Under the pieces are notes generated by a model. The model did no database searches, was not told where the DNA came from, and worked only from the letters and a program-made list of their open reading frames with translations. From JBCCSZ01 sp039199225 (GTDB lineage Bacteria > Bacteroidota > Bacteroidia > Chitinophagales > Saprospiraceae), in the NCBI GenBank assembly GCA_039199225.1, contig JBCCSZ010000116.1, positions 1-21,625 on the forward strand: a stretch of DNA of 21,625 bases, read 5' to 3'. The first letter of the stretch is position 1, and each line of letters starts with the position of its first letter. A program made the translations under genes and the position numbers. This document shows positions 1 through 6,346 of the stretch, piece after piece.

Positions 1-188
1 AACCTGTCAAAGTCAGGAGTAGTTGGAAACTTGATGAGAAAGGTGCTGTCAGATTGTACGGCTTTGTAGACCGCTACAGGATGGACAAAGTCTGTATCGG
101 CATAGAGATTTGCCATGTCCAACACCGATTTATCAATGTCTTCCAAAGAAGTATTTCTTACAATAATGACATTGGTCAATGAATCCAT
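1..188 (-). CDS. Hypothetical protein, N-terminal 62 codons (runs off left edge)
   Basis: The reverse strand is open from an ATG at 188 to the left edge of the window, giving 62 codons without a stop. The peptide begins MDSLTNVIIVRNTSLEDID and shows no signal peptide or membrane segment; it looks like a small soluble cytoplasmic protein. It starts 30 bases after the stop of the HxlR regulator at 219-566 on the same strand, so the two are probably co-transcribed. I do not recognise the family. Confidence that it is coding rests on the normal amino-acid composition, the clean open frame and the operon-like spacing. The rest of the gene lies outside the window. Confidence 0.6.
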   Translation of the reverse strand, partial: MDSLTNVIIVRNTSLEDIDKSVLDMANLYADTDFVHPVAVYKAVQSDSTFLIKFPTTPDFDR

Positions 189-218
189 ATTTTTTTGAAC
201 CTAAGTGATTAGATAAAA

Positions 219-566
219 TTACTTGCCCCCACCCTCTTTTAAATTTTCATTGGTCCAATCGAGAATACGCTTCAAAATACCTTCCAGTGATTTGCCTTTC
301 TCGGTCAGGCTGTACTCAACCTTGGGAGGAATCACAGGATAGGACTTTCTATGAATGAGACGAAGGCGCTCCAAATCTTTGAGCTGCTGGGACAACATCT
401 TTTGGCTGATCCCATCGATTGCTCGATTCAGCTCATTAAATCGCATGACAGTATTGAGGTGAAGCAACCAAAGGATGACCGGCTTCCACTTCCCCCCTAT
501 TTCAGCCATGAATAAAGTAATGGGACATTCCTGGGCCTTTTGGTATTTTTTTCCAGCATTTAACAT
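219..566 (-). CDS. HxlR family winged-helix transcriptional regulator
   Basis: This 115-residue protein is a full-length HxlR/MarR-like winged-helix regulator. The family signature is visible: a conserved cysteine near the N-terminus in 'QECPI' (Cys14), then 'IGGKWKPVILWLL', the recognition region 'ISQKMLSQQLKDLERLRLI' and the wing 'VEYSLTEKGKSL'. In characterised relatives (YodB, HypR) the N-terminal cysteine senses diamide, quinones or other electrophiles. The gene is divergent from an SDR oxidoreductase at 678, and the spacer contains two inverted repeats (576-590 and 612-629). A typical job would be repressing the SDR and itself until a reactive small molecule oxidises Cys14. The inducer is unknown. 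The hypothetical gene ending off the left edge follows on the same strand. Confidence 0.93.
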   Translation of the reverse strand: MLNAGKKYQKAQECPITLFMAEIGGKWKPVILWLLHLNTVMRFNELNRAIDGISQKMLSQQLKDLERLRLIHRKSYPVIPPKVEYSLTEKGKSLEGILKRILDWTNENLKEGGGK

Positions 567-575
567 GCAACAAAG

Positions 576-590
576 TATTGATAATCAATA
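576..590. promoter_or_regulatory. 15-bp perfect palindrome, candidate operator
   Basis: The sequence TATTGAT-A-ATCAATA is a perfect inverted repeat with 7-bp arms around one central base. It ends 10 bases before position 566 region's ATG leader begins, that is 10 bases upstream of the regulator's start codon on the minus strand, so a bound protein would block the regulator's own transcription or early elongation. It may be an autoregulatory site; which protein binds is an inference. Confidence 0.4.
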
Positions 591-611
591 AATCCAACCA
601 ATTGGTGACTA

Positions 612-629
612 AGTTACCAAAAAGTAAGT
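612..629. promoter_or_regulatory. Candidate HxlR operator upstream of the SDR gene
   Basis: AGTTAC-caaaaa-GTAAGT is an inverted repeat with one mismatch in 6-bp arms. It lies immediately upstream of the -33 element of the SDR promoter (632-634). Its plan (ACTT/AGTT arm, A-rich centre, AAGT arm) resembles the two repeats in front of the second HxlR module at 1857-1909, and the general TACT-N-AGTA style of known HxlR-family operators. Binding is inferred. Confidence 0.45.
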
Positions 630-631
630 TC

Positions 632-662
632 TTGTGCCGAGCGAAGTGCCAACATATCTTTG
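632..662 (+). promoter_or_regulatory. Bacteroidota-type promoter for the SDR gene
   Basis: A TTG at 632-634 is followed after 20 bases by TATCTTTG at 655-662, an exact match to the Bacteroidota -7 consensus TAnnTTTG. Transcription would begin near 668-669, about 9 bases before the ATG at 678. The in-frame TTG at 660 is inside the -7 element and therefore cannot be the start codon. Confidence 0.6.
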
Positions 663-677
663 GGTAAAAAACAAACA

Positions 678-1415
678 ATGAATCAGAAGACAGTTGTCAT
701 AACGGGCGGAACGTCCGGCATTGGCTTCGCCTGTGCCGCCTACTTGAATCAGCATGGTTTCAAAGTCATCATCACCGGAAGGAATCCATCCAAGCTGGAT
801 GAAAGCCTGGCCAAGCTGGGCAAAGACACCGAAGGCTATCTGGTAGATGCCGGAAATTTGGAGCAAATACAACATTGGGTCGATACCTTACAAAGCAAGG
901 GCCACACCATCGACGGCCTGTTTCTCAATGCCGGAATCTTCAAGCCTGCCTCCCTGGAATCCACAACAGAAGCACTCTTCGACGAGACCATGGACATCAA
1001 TTTCAAGGGTCCGTTTTTCACCATACAAAAATTCCTCCCCATCCTCAACACACCTGCCAGCATCGTTCTGAATACCTCCATTGTTGTCTTCAAAGCCTTT
1101 CCCAACAGCAGTGTTTACAGCTGCAGCAAAGCAGCCCTGGAAAGTCTTTCAAAGGTACTGAACATCGAATTGGCCGGAAGAGGTATTCGAACAAACATCA
1201 TCAGTCCAGGCATTACACATACTCCCATTTTGGAAAAATCAGGCATGTCGCCACAAGAAGTTAATGCCCTAATGGACAACTTAGAAAGTACCTTACCCAT
1301 CGGCCGCAGAGTGCTTCCGAGCGACATCGCTCCCATCCTCCAGTTTCTACTATCCGACGAATCAGCAGTGCTGCGCAATGAGAAAATTGTCATTGATGGC
1401 GGTTATACCCTTTGA
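678..1415 (+). CDS. SDR family NAD(P)-dependent oxidoreductase
   Basis: A 245-residue classical short-chain dehydrogenase/reductase. The Rossmann glycine motif TGGTSGIG is at residues 9-16, 'NAG' at 84-86, a catalytic Ser at 134, and the YxxxK pair at Tyr147 and Lys151 in 'VYSCSK'; 'SPGIT' follows at 177-181. Length and motif order match the classical SDR family, which reduces or oxidises small carbonyl or alcohol substrates with NAD(P)H; the Arg at the end of the second strand ('IITGRN') suggests NADP. The ATG at 678 is chosen because the promoter -7 box overlaps the longer TTG start at 660. The gene is divergent from an HxlR regulator, a common pairing for electrophile or aldehyde detoxification. 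The substrate cannot be told from sequence. Confidence 0.92.
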   Translation: MNQKTVVITGGTSGIGFACAAYLNQHGFKVIITGRNPSKLDESLAKLGKDTEGYLVDAGNLEQIQHWVDTLQSKGHTIDGLFLNAGIFKPASLESTTEALFDETMDINFKGPFFTIQKFLPILNTPASIVLNTSIVVFKAFPNSSVYSCSKAALESLSKVLNIELAGRGIRTNIISPGITHTPILEKSGMSPQEVNALMDNLESTLPIGRRVLPSDIAPILQFLLSDESAVLRNEKIVIDGGYTL

Positions 1416-1445
1416 CCATCCGGACTCGCCCAAAAACATCAGCGA

Positions 1446-1853
1446 TCATTGGACCAATCTGGATTTGATGGTCTTGATCACCTGTGCTCTATTCTTGGAA
1501 GCTTTTTGAATGAATTCCGGTGAAACAGCGAGGTTTTTATCGTATTTGCCAGACCAAAGGATGATCTCAACCAACAAGGGAATGAGGTCGATACCCTTTT
1601 GTGTCAAAGAATACTCCTTTTGCGTTTTCAACTTTTCAAAAACTTTTGAGCTTACAATTTCGGCTGCTTCGAGTTTCTTCAATCTATCAGATAGGATATT
1701 GGTGGCAATCCCCTCTTTGGATTGTAGAAACTCTTTGTAGAACTTTTTTCCATCAAACACCAAATCTCGAATCACCAATAAAGTCCATTTATCTCCTAAA
1801 AAATCAAGGGCAAAACTAATTGGACAGTCTGAGCGAGGAATTTTTTTCTTCAT
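1446..1853 (-). CDS. HxlR family winged-helix transcriptional regulator (second copy)
   Basis: A 135-residue HxlR regulator: MKKKIPRSDCPI with the sensing-type cysteine at residue 10, 'FLGDKWTLLVIRDL', 'GIATNILSDRLKKLEAAEI' as the recognition helix region and 'KEYSLTQKGIDLIP' as the wing. A longer frame begins with TTG at 1907, but those 18 extra codons lie within the operator repeats and promoter, so the ATG at 1853 is the sensible start. It is only distantly like the HxlR at 219-566, so this is not a recent duplication. It is divergent from a SnoaL-like gene and convergent with the SDR gene (30 bp apart). It probably represses the SnoaL-like gene and itself. Confidence 0.92.
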   Translation of the reverse strand: MKKKIPRSDCPISFALDFLGDKWTLLVIRDLVFDGKKFYKEFLQSKEGIATNILSDRLKKLEAAEIVSSKVFEKLKTQKEYSLTQKGIDLIPLLVEIILWSGKYDKNLAVSPEFIQKASKNRAQVIKTIKSRLVQ

Positions 1854-1856
1854 GAC

Positions 1857-1909
1857 ACTTGTTTTTTGCAAGTAAGTACTTATCTTTGCAACACTTGCTT
1901 TTTGCAAGT
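1857..1909. promoter_or_regulatory. Paired 17-bp inverted repeats, candidate HxlR operators
   Basis: Two near-identical 17-bp dyads, ACTTG-N7-CAAGT at 1857-1873 and ACTTGC-TTTTT-GCAAGT at 1893-1909, are spaced 36 bp centre to centre, with a further 8-bp palindrome AAGTACTT (1874-1881) between them. The first dyad covers the -33 element and the second covers the predicted start of the promoter for the gene at 1947. The left dyad also begins 3 bases upstream of the regulator's ATG at 1853. This is the layout expected of a repressor site that shuts both divergent genes. Confidence 0.6.
1859..1888 (+). promoter_or_regulatory. Bacteroidota-type promoter for the SnoaL-like gene
   Basis: TTG at 1859-1861, a 19-base spacer, and TATCTTTG at 1881-1888 match the -33/-7 consensus. 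The -7 octamer is identical to the one before the SDR gene at 678. Transcription would start near 1895 inside the second dyad, leaving a leader of about 52 bases before the ATG at 1947. Confidence 0.6.
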
Positions 1910-1946
1910 TAGCATAGTTTGACTAAAAGTATCAAAAAAACGACAA

Positions 1947-2426
1947 ATGAATGCCTTGAAGATAGATTTCGATCAACTCAGAAGAGACAACTGGTCTAAA
2001 GAGGAAGTAAGCAATGCCAGATTGGTGGCCGACTTTGTTCAACACCTGATGAACGACCACGACTTTGACTATGTCATGGAGAAATTTGGCAAGGGTCCCT
2101 ATACCCAACACAATAGAGGCATGACCGATGGGGTGAAGGGCGTGGTAGAATATGTCAGCAAATTTGTCAAGCGCTTTCCCGATTTCGCCTACGATGTTAA
2201 GCACATTTATGTAGACGGTCCCTACGTCATTTTTCATTCTCATTCGACTGCCAACAAAAAAGACAGGGGCAACCCCAACAAGGGTTTCAATATAAAAGAT
2301 ACCTGGAAAGTGGAGAATGGCCAGTTGGTAGAGCATTGGGATGCCATTCAACCCATTGATGGCTTTATGCGCTTGTATGCAGTCTTTGCTGGCGGCTCGG
2401 TCCGGAATGTGAACACCTTATTTTAA
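1947..2426 (+). CDS. SnoaL-like / NTF2-fold protein (COG4922-like)
   Basis: A 159-residue soluble protein with the pattern of SnoaL-like NTF2-fold proteins: 'VADFVQHLMNDHDFDYV', 'GPYTQHNRGMTDGVKGVVEY', a central 'YVDGPYVIFHSHS' strand and the closing 'TWKVENGQLVEHWDAIQPI', which is characteristic of the COG4922 'predicted SnoaL-like aldol condensation enzyme' group. His and Asp residues in 'QHN' and 'EHWD' line the pocket in relatives. Proteins of this group are often found beside HxlR regulators and SDR enzymes, but their substrates are mostly unknown. It is controlled by a promoter flanked by two HxlR-type dyads and so is probably induced with the neighbouring regulator. No signal peptide. 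Confidence 0.88.
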   Translation: MNALKIDFDQLRRDNWSKEEVSNARLVADFVQHLMNDHDFDYVMEKFGKGPYTQHNRGMTDGVKGVVEYVSKFVKRFPDFAYDVKHIYVDGPYVIFHSHSTANKKDRGNPNKGFNIKDTWKVENGQLVEHWDAIQPIDGFMRLYAVFAGGSVRNVNTLF

Positions 2427-2457
2427 AGTCGCCGCCTGCCAAAAGCCGGATAGGACG

Positions 2458-3372
2458 CTAGTTGAGGTGTCTGTATTGACTGGGGCTAAAGCCTGTTTTG
2501 GATTTAAACAGATTGCTAAAATGTTGTGGGTACTCAAAGCCCAAGGCGTAGCCGATTTCGCTGATGGAATGCTGGGAGTTGAGCAGTTTATTTTTTGCTT
2601 TTTCAATAAGGAAAAGATGGATGTGTTCTTGAGCGGTCTTACCGGTTTCCTTTTTTAGCAGATCGCTCAGGTACCTGGGAGAAAGGTTGAGTCTTCCCCC
2701 GCAGTAGTGAACCGTGGGAATACCCATGGTATCTACTTTTTCCGACTGGTAGTAGGTCTTGAGTAGTTTTTCAAATTTGGAGACGACATCATTGTTCAGG
2801 TTTGTGCGGGTGTAGAATTGTCTGTCGTAAAAGCGCACACAATAATCCAGCAGCAACTCGATGTTAGAGATGATGAGGTGCTGGCTGTGCCTGTCCAAAT
2901 TTTGGCTGTACTCCTTGATGATTTTATCCAACAGGTCTTCGATGGTTGTTTTTTCCTCATCAGACAAATGCAGGGCTTCGTTGACCTCGTAATTGAAAAA
3001 GGAGTAGTAATTGATTCTATCTGCCAGGTGGGAAGACCGGATCAAATCGGGATGAAAGACCAAGGTCCACCCCTGGTCGTCTTCATTGCTAGGCTCGAAA
3101 CTACCATCGAACTGTGTCACTTGACCGGGTGCCGTAAAGACCAATGTTCCTTCCTCGTAATCGTAGGAATTTTTGCCATACTGAATCTGCCCGCAAGCCA
3201 AGTGCTTCAAGGTAATCTGGTACAGATTATTGACCACTTTGGTATCCTGAAAATTCCCAATGGTTTTTATGTCTTTGGCGTAGACGACACTGACCAAGGG
3301 ATGCTTAGGTTTAGCCAAGCCCAAAGATTCATGGGCTTGGCTTACTGAACTTATTATGAATGTCTTAGACAT
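2458..3372 (-). CDS. AraC family transcriptional regulator
   Basis: A 304-residue regulator. Residues about 1-200 form a cupin-like sensing domain ('GNFQDTKVVNNLYQITLK', 'YGKNSYDYEEGTLVFTAPGQ'), and residues about 216-304 hold the two AraC helix-turn-helix units: 'NLSPRYLSDLLKKETGKT' and 'SISEIGYALGFEYPQHF' followed by 'SNLFKSKTGFSPSQYR', the classical AraC signature. The sensing domain is like those of Bacteroidota AraC regulators associated with oxidoreductases. The gene starts 15 bp after the SDR at 3388-4209 on the same strand, so the two form an operon, and the regulator may act on that operon in response to the SDR's substrate. It is convergent with the SnoaL-like gene. Confidence 0.93.
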   Translation of the reverse strand: MSKTFIISSVSQAHESLGLAKPKHPLVSVVYAKDIKTIGNFQDTKVVNNLYQITLKHLACGQIQYGKNSYDYEEGTLVFTAPGQVTQFDGSFEPSNEDDQGWTLVFHPDLIRSSHLADRINYYSFFNYEVNEALHLSDEEKTTIEDLLDKIIKEYSQNLDRHSQHLIISNIELLLDYCVRFYDRQFYTRTNLNNDVVSKFEKLLKTYYQSEKVDTMGIPTVHYCGGRLNLSPRYLSDLLKKETGKTAQEHIHLFLIEKAKNKLLNSQHSISEIGYALGFEYPQHFSNLFKSKTGFSPSQYRHLN

Positions 3373-3387
3373 GAAATTGAGAATCGA

Positions 3388-4209
3388 TTATATTCCGAAT
3401 TGTTGCTGCATCATACCAAAGAACTCTTCATCCGTCATGCTCTTACGAGCTGTCAACAATTGTTCGGCATCTACTCCTGCTCTGTAGCGCAATGTATCTG
3501 TGTTATCAGTGGCCGCTGTATAGATAACGTTTGCAATCAATTCTGGTTTACTCATTGTCTCAGGATTCATGGCTTCTCCCATCGCAGCCATAAATTTGGT
3601 GACATATTCGTTGTATTCGGTCAGCTCCGGGTTGTGTTGCATGTCCAGGGAACGCCCTCCAAAATCCGTGGCGACACCACCTGGCTCTACGATTTTTACT
3701 TTTACACCAATCTGGGCAAGTTCCCAACTCAGGGATTCGCTAAAGCCTTCAACGGCAAACTTCGTAGAGTGATAAAGGGGCATCAGCGGAAAAGTCATTT
3801 TACCACCAATGGAAGAAATATTGATGAACATACCACTTTTGTTCTTTCTAAAGTGGGGCAATGTTTTTTGCGTCACATCAAAAAGCCCCTGTACGTTTAC
3901 ACCAAACTGACGGACGATGCTCTCCCGCTTTGCAGATTCGAAAGTCCCCATCAGACCATATCCGGCATTGTTTAGCACAACGTCTATCTTTCCAAAGGTC
4001 TCGATCCCCTTTGCCAGCGCGCTATCGATGGACGCTAGGTCAAGCACATCTAGTCTGGTCACCAGCACATTCTCCAATTTGTTTAACTCCTCCTCCTTTT
4101 CGGGCGTACGCATGGTTGCGATGACGTTCCAACCTTTTTCGTGAAATAGTTTGGCAGTTGCTTTTCCGATGCCACTGCTGGCTCCTGTGATTAAGATGGA
4201 TTTACTCAT
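3388..4209 (-). CDS. SDR family oxidoreductase
   Basis: A 273-residue classical short-chain dehydrogenase: TGASSGIG at residues 8-15, 'LNNAGYG' at 79-85, serines at 132-133 in 'INISSIGG', and the catalytic Tyr146 and Lys150 in 'YHSTK'; then 'VEPGGVATDF'. The C-terminal stretch beyond residue 195 is longer than in minimal SDRs and matches the common Bacteroidota/fungal-type 'SDR family oxidoreductase' of about 270-280 residues. 'ATMRTP' after the second strand suggests NADP. It heads a two-gene operon with the AraC regulator downstream. A -7 element at 4242-4249 gives a leader of about 26 bases to this ATG. Confidence 0.93.
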   Translation of the reverse strand: MSKSILITGASSGIGKATAKLFHEKGWNVIATMRTPEKEEELNKLENVLVTRLDVLDLASIDSALAKGIETFGKIDVVLNNAGYGLMGTFESAKRESIVRQFGVNVQGLFDVTQKTLPHFRKNKSGMFINISSIGGKMTFPLMPLYHSTKFAVEGFSESLSWELAQIGVKVKIVEPGGVATDFGGRSLDMQHNPELTEYNEYVTKFMAAMGEAMNPETMSKPELIANVIYTAATDNTDTLRYRAGVDAEQLLTARKSMTDEEFFGMMQQQFGI

Positions 4210-4239
4210 TTTTAATTTATTTGTGAAGTATTGTATTAG

Positions 4240-4485
4240 GACAAAAGTAAACTTAATCTGAACACAAGGCTTAAAGATATTCGCGAAAGACTAAAGGATA
4301 TTACCGCAAAACAGCAAGCTACTGGCCACAACATTGGCGGCCCACAATATGGAGGAATAGCCAAAACGAGTGATCCAATTGTTAGGAATGACAAGTGGGC
4401 GTATCCAACAAACGTATTGATTCACTCAAAGGTAACGGCCACACCAGATTTATCCCCATTTGTACATTTCCACTTTCAAGAGTAG
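4240..4485 (+). pseudogene. Start-less coding remnant (C-terminus of a lost gene)
   Basis: The frame from 4240 is open for 81 codons after a TAG at 4237-4239 and ends in TAG at 4483-4485. It contains no ATG and no plausible start near its beginning. The peptide looks like real protein rather than random translation: 'RLKDIRERLKDITAKQQ' (amphipathic helix), 'GHNIGGPQYGGIAKTSD', 'NDKWAYPTN' and the ending 'SPFVHFHFQE'. The best reading is the C-terminal end of a gene whose 5' part was deleted when the neighbouring SDR-AraC module was joined. It also overlaps the SDR promoter. I do not recognise the parent family; a functional gene with an unusual start is the less likely alternative. Confidence 0.45.
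4242..4249 (-). promoter_or_regulatory. -7 element for the SDR-AraC operon
   Basis: On the minus strand this reads TACTTTTG, an exact TAnnTTTG match, 32 bases before the SDR ATG at 4209. No good TTG is seen at the right -33 distance, so the promoter may need an activator, plausibly the AraC protein of the same operon. Confidence 0.45.
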
Positions 4486-4533
4486 GCACAATCCTCTAAT
4501 TTCATGGGACACGCAACATTTAAAGCTAGGCTT

Positions 4534-5523
4534 ATGAAAAATCAATTGACCTTATTGCTGCTACTGATTACTTACACCACCTTCTCTCAGACCATTGGAA
4601 GTGATTGGCTGTTTTCTGTGGGAGATTCTTCCCAATTCAAAAAAGTAGAGATAAACGGACTTTTTGACCCCGGAGCCGCAGGTATGGATGTCGTTTGGGA
4701 CTTTTCCAATGTGGCCACAAATCTGCCACAGACCAGCGAAACCCAGTATTATAGAGCCGCGGCGGACTTCGGCTCAAACTCTTTTTCAGCCCTCACCAGC
4801 TTGGCAGCTTTGTCAGGCAATAGCATTCGGTACTATGACCTGGTCAACGACAGCTTGATTTACTTTGGCGACAGTACGTTGTGGGGTGGAAAGAGGGTTT
4901 ATGAGCCGCCAATTGTTCGATTCACTTTTCCGATGGCATTCGACGAAGAGATCAATGATTCCTCTCAAGTCAGCAATTTTGATAATCTTGGCGAACTCGC
5001 CTTCGACACCGATATCGAAGTATCCAGAAAATTTGATGGTATTGGAACGCTGATTACGCCGACCCATAGCTTTGACAACTGCATTCGGATCAAGGAAGTG
5101 TTCACCTCCCAGCCAAGGTCTCAAACGCCACTCGTTTACGAAACCTATTCGTGGTACTTCAACAAGCTCAGCAATGAGATGGCGCGCGTTTCTATTCAAA
5201 CCTTTCTCGGCCGAAGCTCCGTTGAATGGCAAACCAACCTGAACGATGCCACAACGACGACCCATGCGACAAACATCCCCAAGAAAGAACCCCTGATACG
5301 CTATCTGAAAAACAAAGAATTTCAAGTCAAAAATATGGATGGCCTTTTTTCTGTCACGGTCTTCGACCTGTCGGGCCGGCAAATTGAGCAGCAGAAAATA
5401 ACCCTCCACAAGGAAGGCAGCTACTTTAAACTGGCAGAACAGCACCCATCAACGGAGGTACTTGTTGCCCTGTTTGTCAATGTCGAAACCAAAGCATTTT
5501 TTGTTCATAAATACCTACCATAG
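4534..5523 (+). CDS. Secreted protein with T9SS-type C-terminal tail
   Basis: A 329-residue exported protein when started at the ATG at 4534, which places a clean signal peptide at residues 1-19 (MKNQLTLLLLLITYTTFSQ); the ATG at 4504 adds ten unneeded residues before it. The mature part begins 'TIGSDWLFSVGDSSQ' and is rich in beta-strand and Asn/Asp turns. The last ~75 residues contain 'LFSVTVFDLSGRQIEQQKI', the 'v-D-lsGR' strand pair of type A T9SS sorting domains, although the usual 'NP' at its start is missing. It is therefore predicted to cross the outer membrane by T9SS and be released or anchored at the cell surface. No catalytic motif is evident. It is convergent with the LytTR regulator gene. 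Confidence 0.85.
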   Translation: MKNQLTLLLLLITYTTFSQTIGSDWLFSVGDSSQFKKVEINGLFDPGAAGMDVVWDFSNVATNLPQTSETQYYRAAADFGSNSFSALTSLAALSGNSIRYYDLVNDSLIYFGDSTLWGGKRVYEPPIVRFTFPMAFDEEINDSSQVSNFDNLGELAFDTDIEVSRKFDGIGTLITPTHSFDNCIRIKEVFTSQPRSQTPLVYETYSWYFNKLSNEMARVSIQTFLGRSSVEWQTNLNDATTTTHATNIPKKEPLIRYLKNKEFQVKNMDGLFSVTVFDLSGRQIEQQKITLHKEGSYFKLAEQHPSTEVLVALFVNVETKAFFVHKYLP

Positions 5524-5566
5524 CCTTTATCACCCGCACACCAACAAAGTGGATCATTATTTTTTT

Positions 5567-5604
5567 ATGCTGAAGCGATTTGTTGTCGCTTCAGCATTGT
5601 TTTA
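5567..5604 (+). terminator. Intrinsic terminator, 12-bp stem
   Basis: ATGCTGAAGCGA (5567-5578) pairs perfectly with TCGCTTCAGCAT (5586-5597) around a 7-base loop, followed by TGTTTT. It lies between convergent genes, ends transcription of the T9SS protein, and touches the stop codon of the minus-strand LytTR gene. Confidence 0.75.
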
Positions 5605-6336
5605 ATCCAATGCTTTTAGTCGGCGCAACAATTCTTCTTTCTTTTCGCGGGACACAGGTAGCTGCGCACCGTCCTCCATGATGACAAAACCACCTCGGCC
5701 ACGGATGTATTTTTTCACAAAATGCAAGTTGATCAGATGAGACTGGTAGACGCGTAGGAAATTGAATCCGGAGAGCAGGGTTTCGTATTCCTTCAGGGTG
5801 CGGCTAACCACGATTCGGTCGCTGCCCTTGATGTAAAAAGTGGTGTAGTTGCGTTCTCCTTCGCAGCGAATGATGTCGACCAAACGCACAATGTCAAAAC
5901 CATCGATGCTCGGCAGGGCGATGGTATCTCCTGATTGCTGATTTTGCCGATAGTGTTCCACCAGTTTTTGAGGATAGTGGTTGCCAATTTTCTGGATGCG
6001 TTCAAGCGTCTTTCGCAACTCTTGCAGATCGACGGGTTTGAGCAAATAATCCAAGGCTGAAAATTTGATCGCTTTAATGGCGTACTGATCATAAGCCGTG
6101 ACGAATACCAGCACAAAATCGACTGTTTCCAATTGTTCCAGTAGGTCGAAGCCCGTACCACTCGGCATATTCACATCCAGAAAAACGATCTCTGGCTGGT
6201 GTTGTTTGATGGCTGCCAGTCCGGAGGATACGCCCTCTGCTTCCGCCACCACTTCTACGCCCGATATGAAATTTTCCAGTAGGTTGCGCAATGCCTCCCG
6301 AGCGTTGAGTTCGTCGTCTATAATGATCGCTTTCAT
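5602..6336 (-). CDS. LytTR family two-component response regulator
   Basis: A 244-residue response regulator starting MKAIIIDDE at 6336; the longer frame to 6363 would overlap the kinase gene and puts nine residues before the receiver's first strand. The receiver domain has the acidic pair D7-D8, phosphate-accepting D54 in 'VFLDVNMPSGTG', T80 in 'VFVTAYDQYAIKA' and K100 in 'YLLKPVD'. Residues about 145-244 form a LytTR DNA-binding domain ('RLVDIIRCEGERNYTTFYI', 'FLRVYQSHLINLHFVKKY'). It begins 10 bp after the stop of the histidine kinase, so the two are one operon. A 21-bp-period direct repeat at 8666-8700 is the obvious candidate target. Confidence 0.95.
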   Translation of the reverse strand: MKAIIIDDELNAREALRNLLENFISGVEVVAEAEGVSSGLAAIKQHQPEIVFLDVNMPSGTGFDLLEQLETVDFVLVFVTAYDQYAIKAIKFSALDYLLKPVDLQELRKTLERIQKIGNHYPQKLVEHYRQNQQSGDTIALPSIDGFDIVRLVDIIRCEGERNYTTFYIKGSDRIVVSRTLKEYETLLSGFNFLRVYQSHLINLHFVKKYIRGRGGFVIMEDGAQLPVSREKKEELLRRLKALD

Positions 6337-6346
6337 AAGTGAGATT

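Noticed and set aside
660..677. Upstream TTG start for the SDR gene
   Set aside because: It is inside the -7 promoter element; the ATG at 678 gives the standard SDR N-terminus.
1854..1907. 18-codon N-terminal extension of the second HxlR protein
   Set aside because: It is made of operator repeats and promoter; the ATG at 1853 gives the normal family start.
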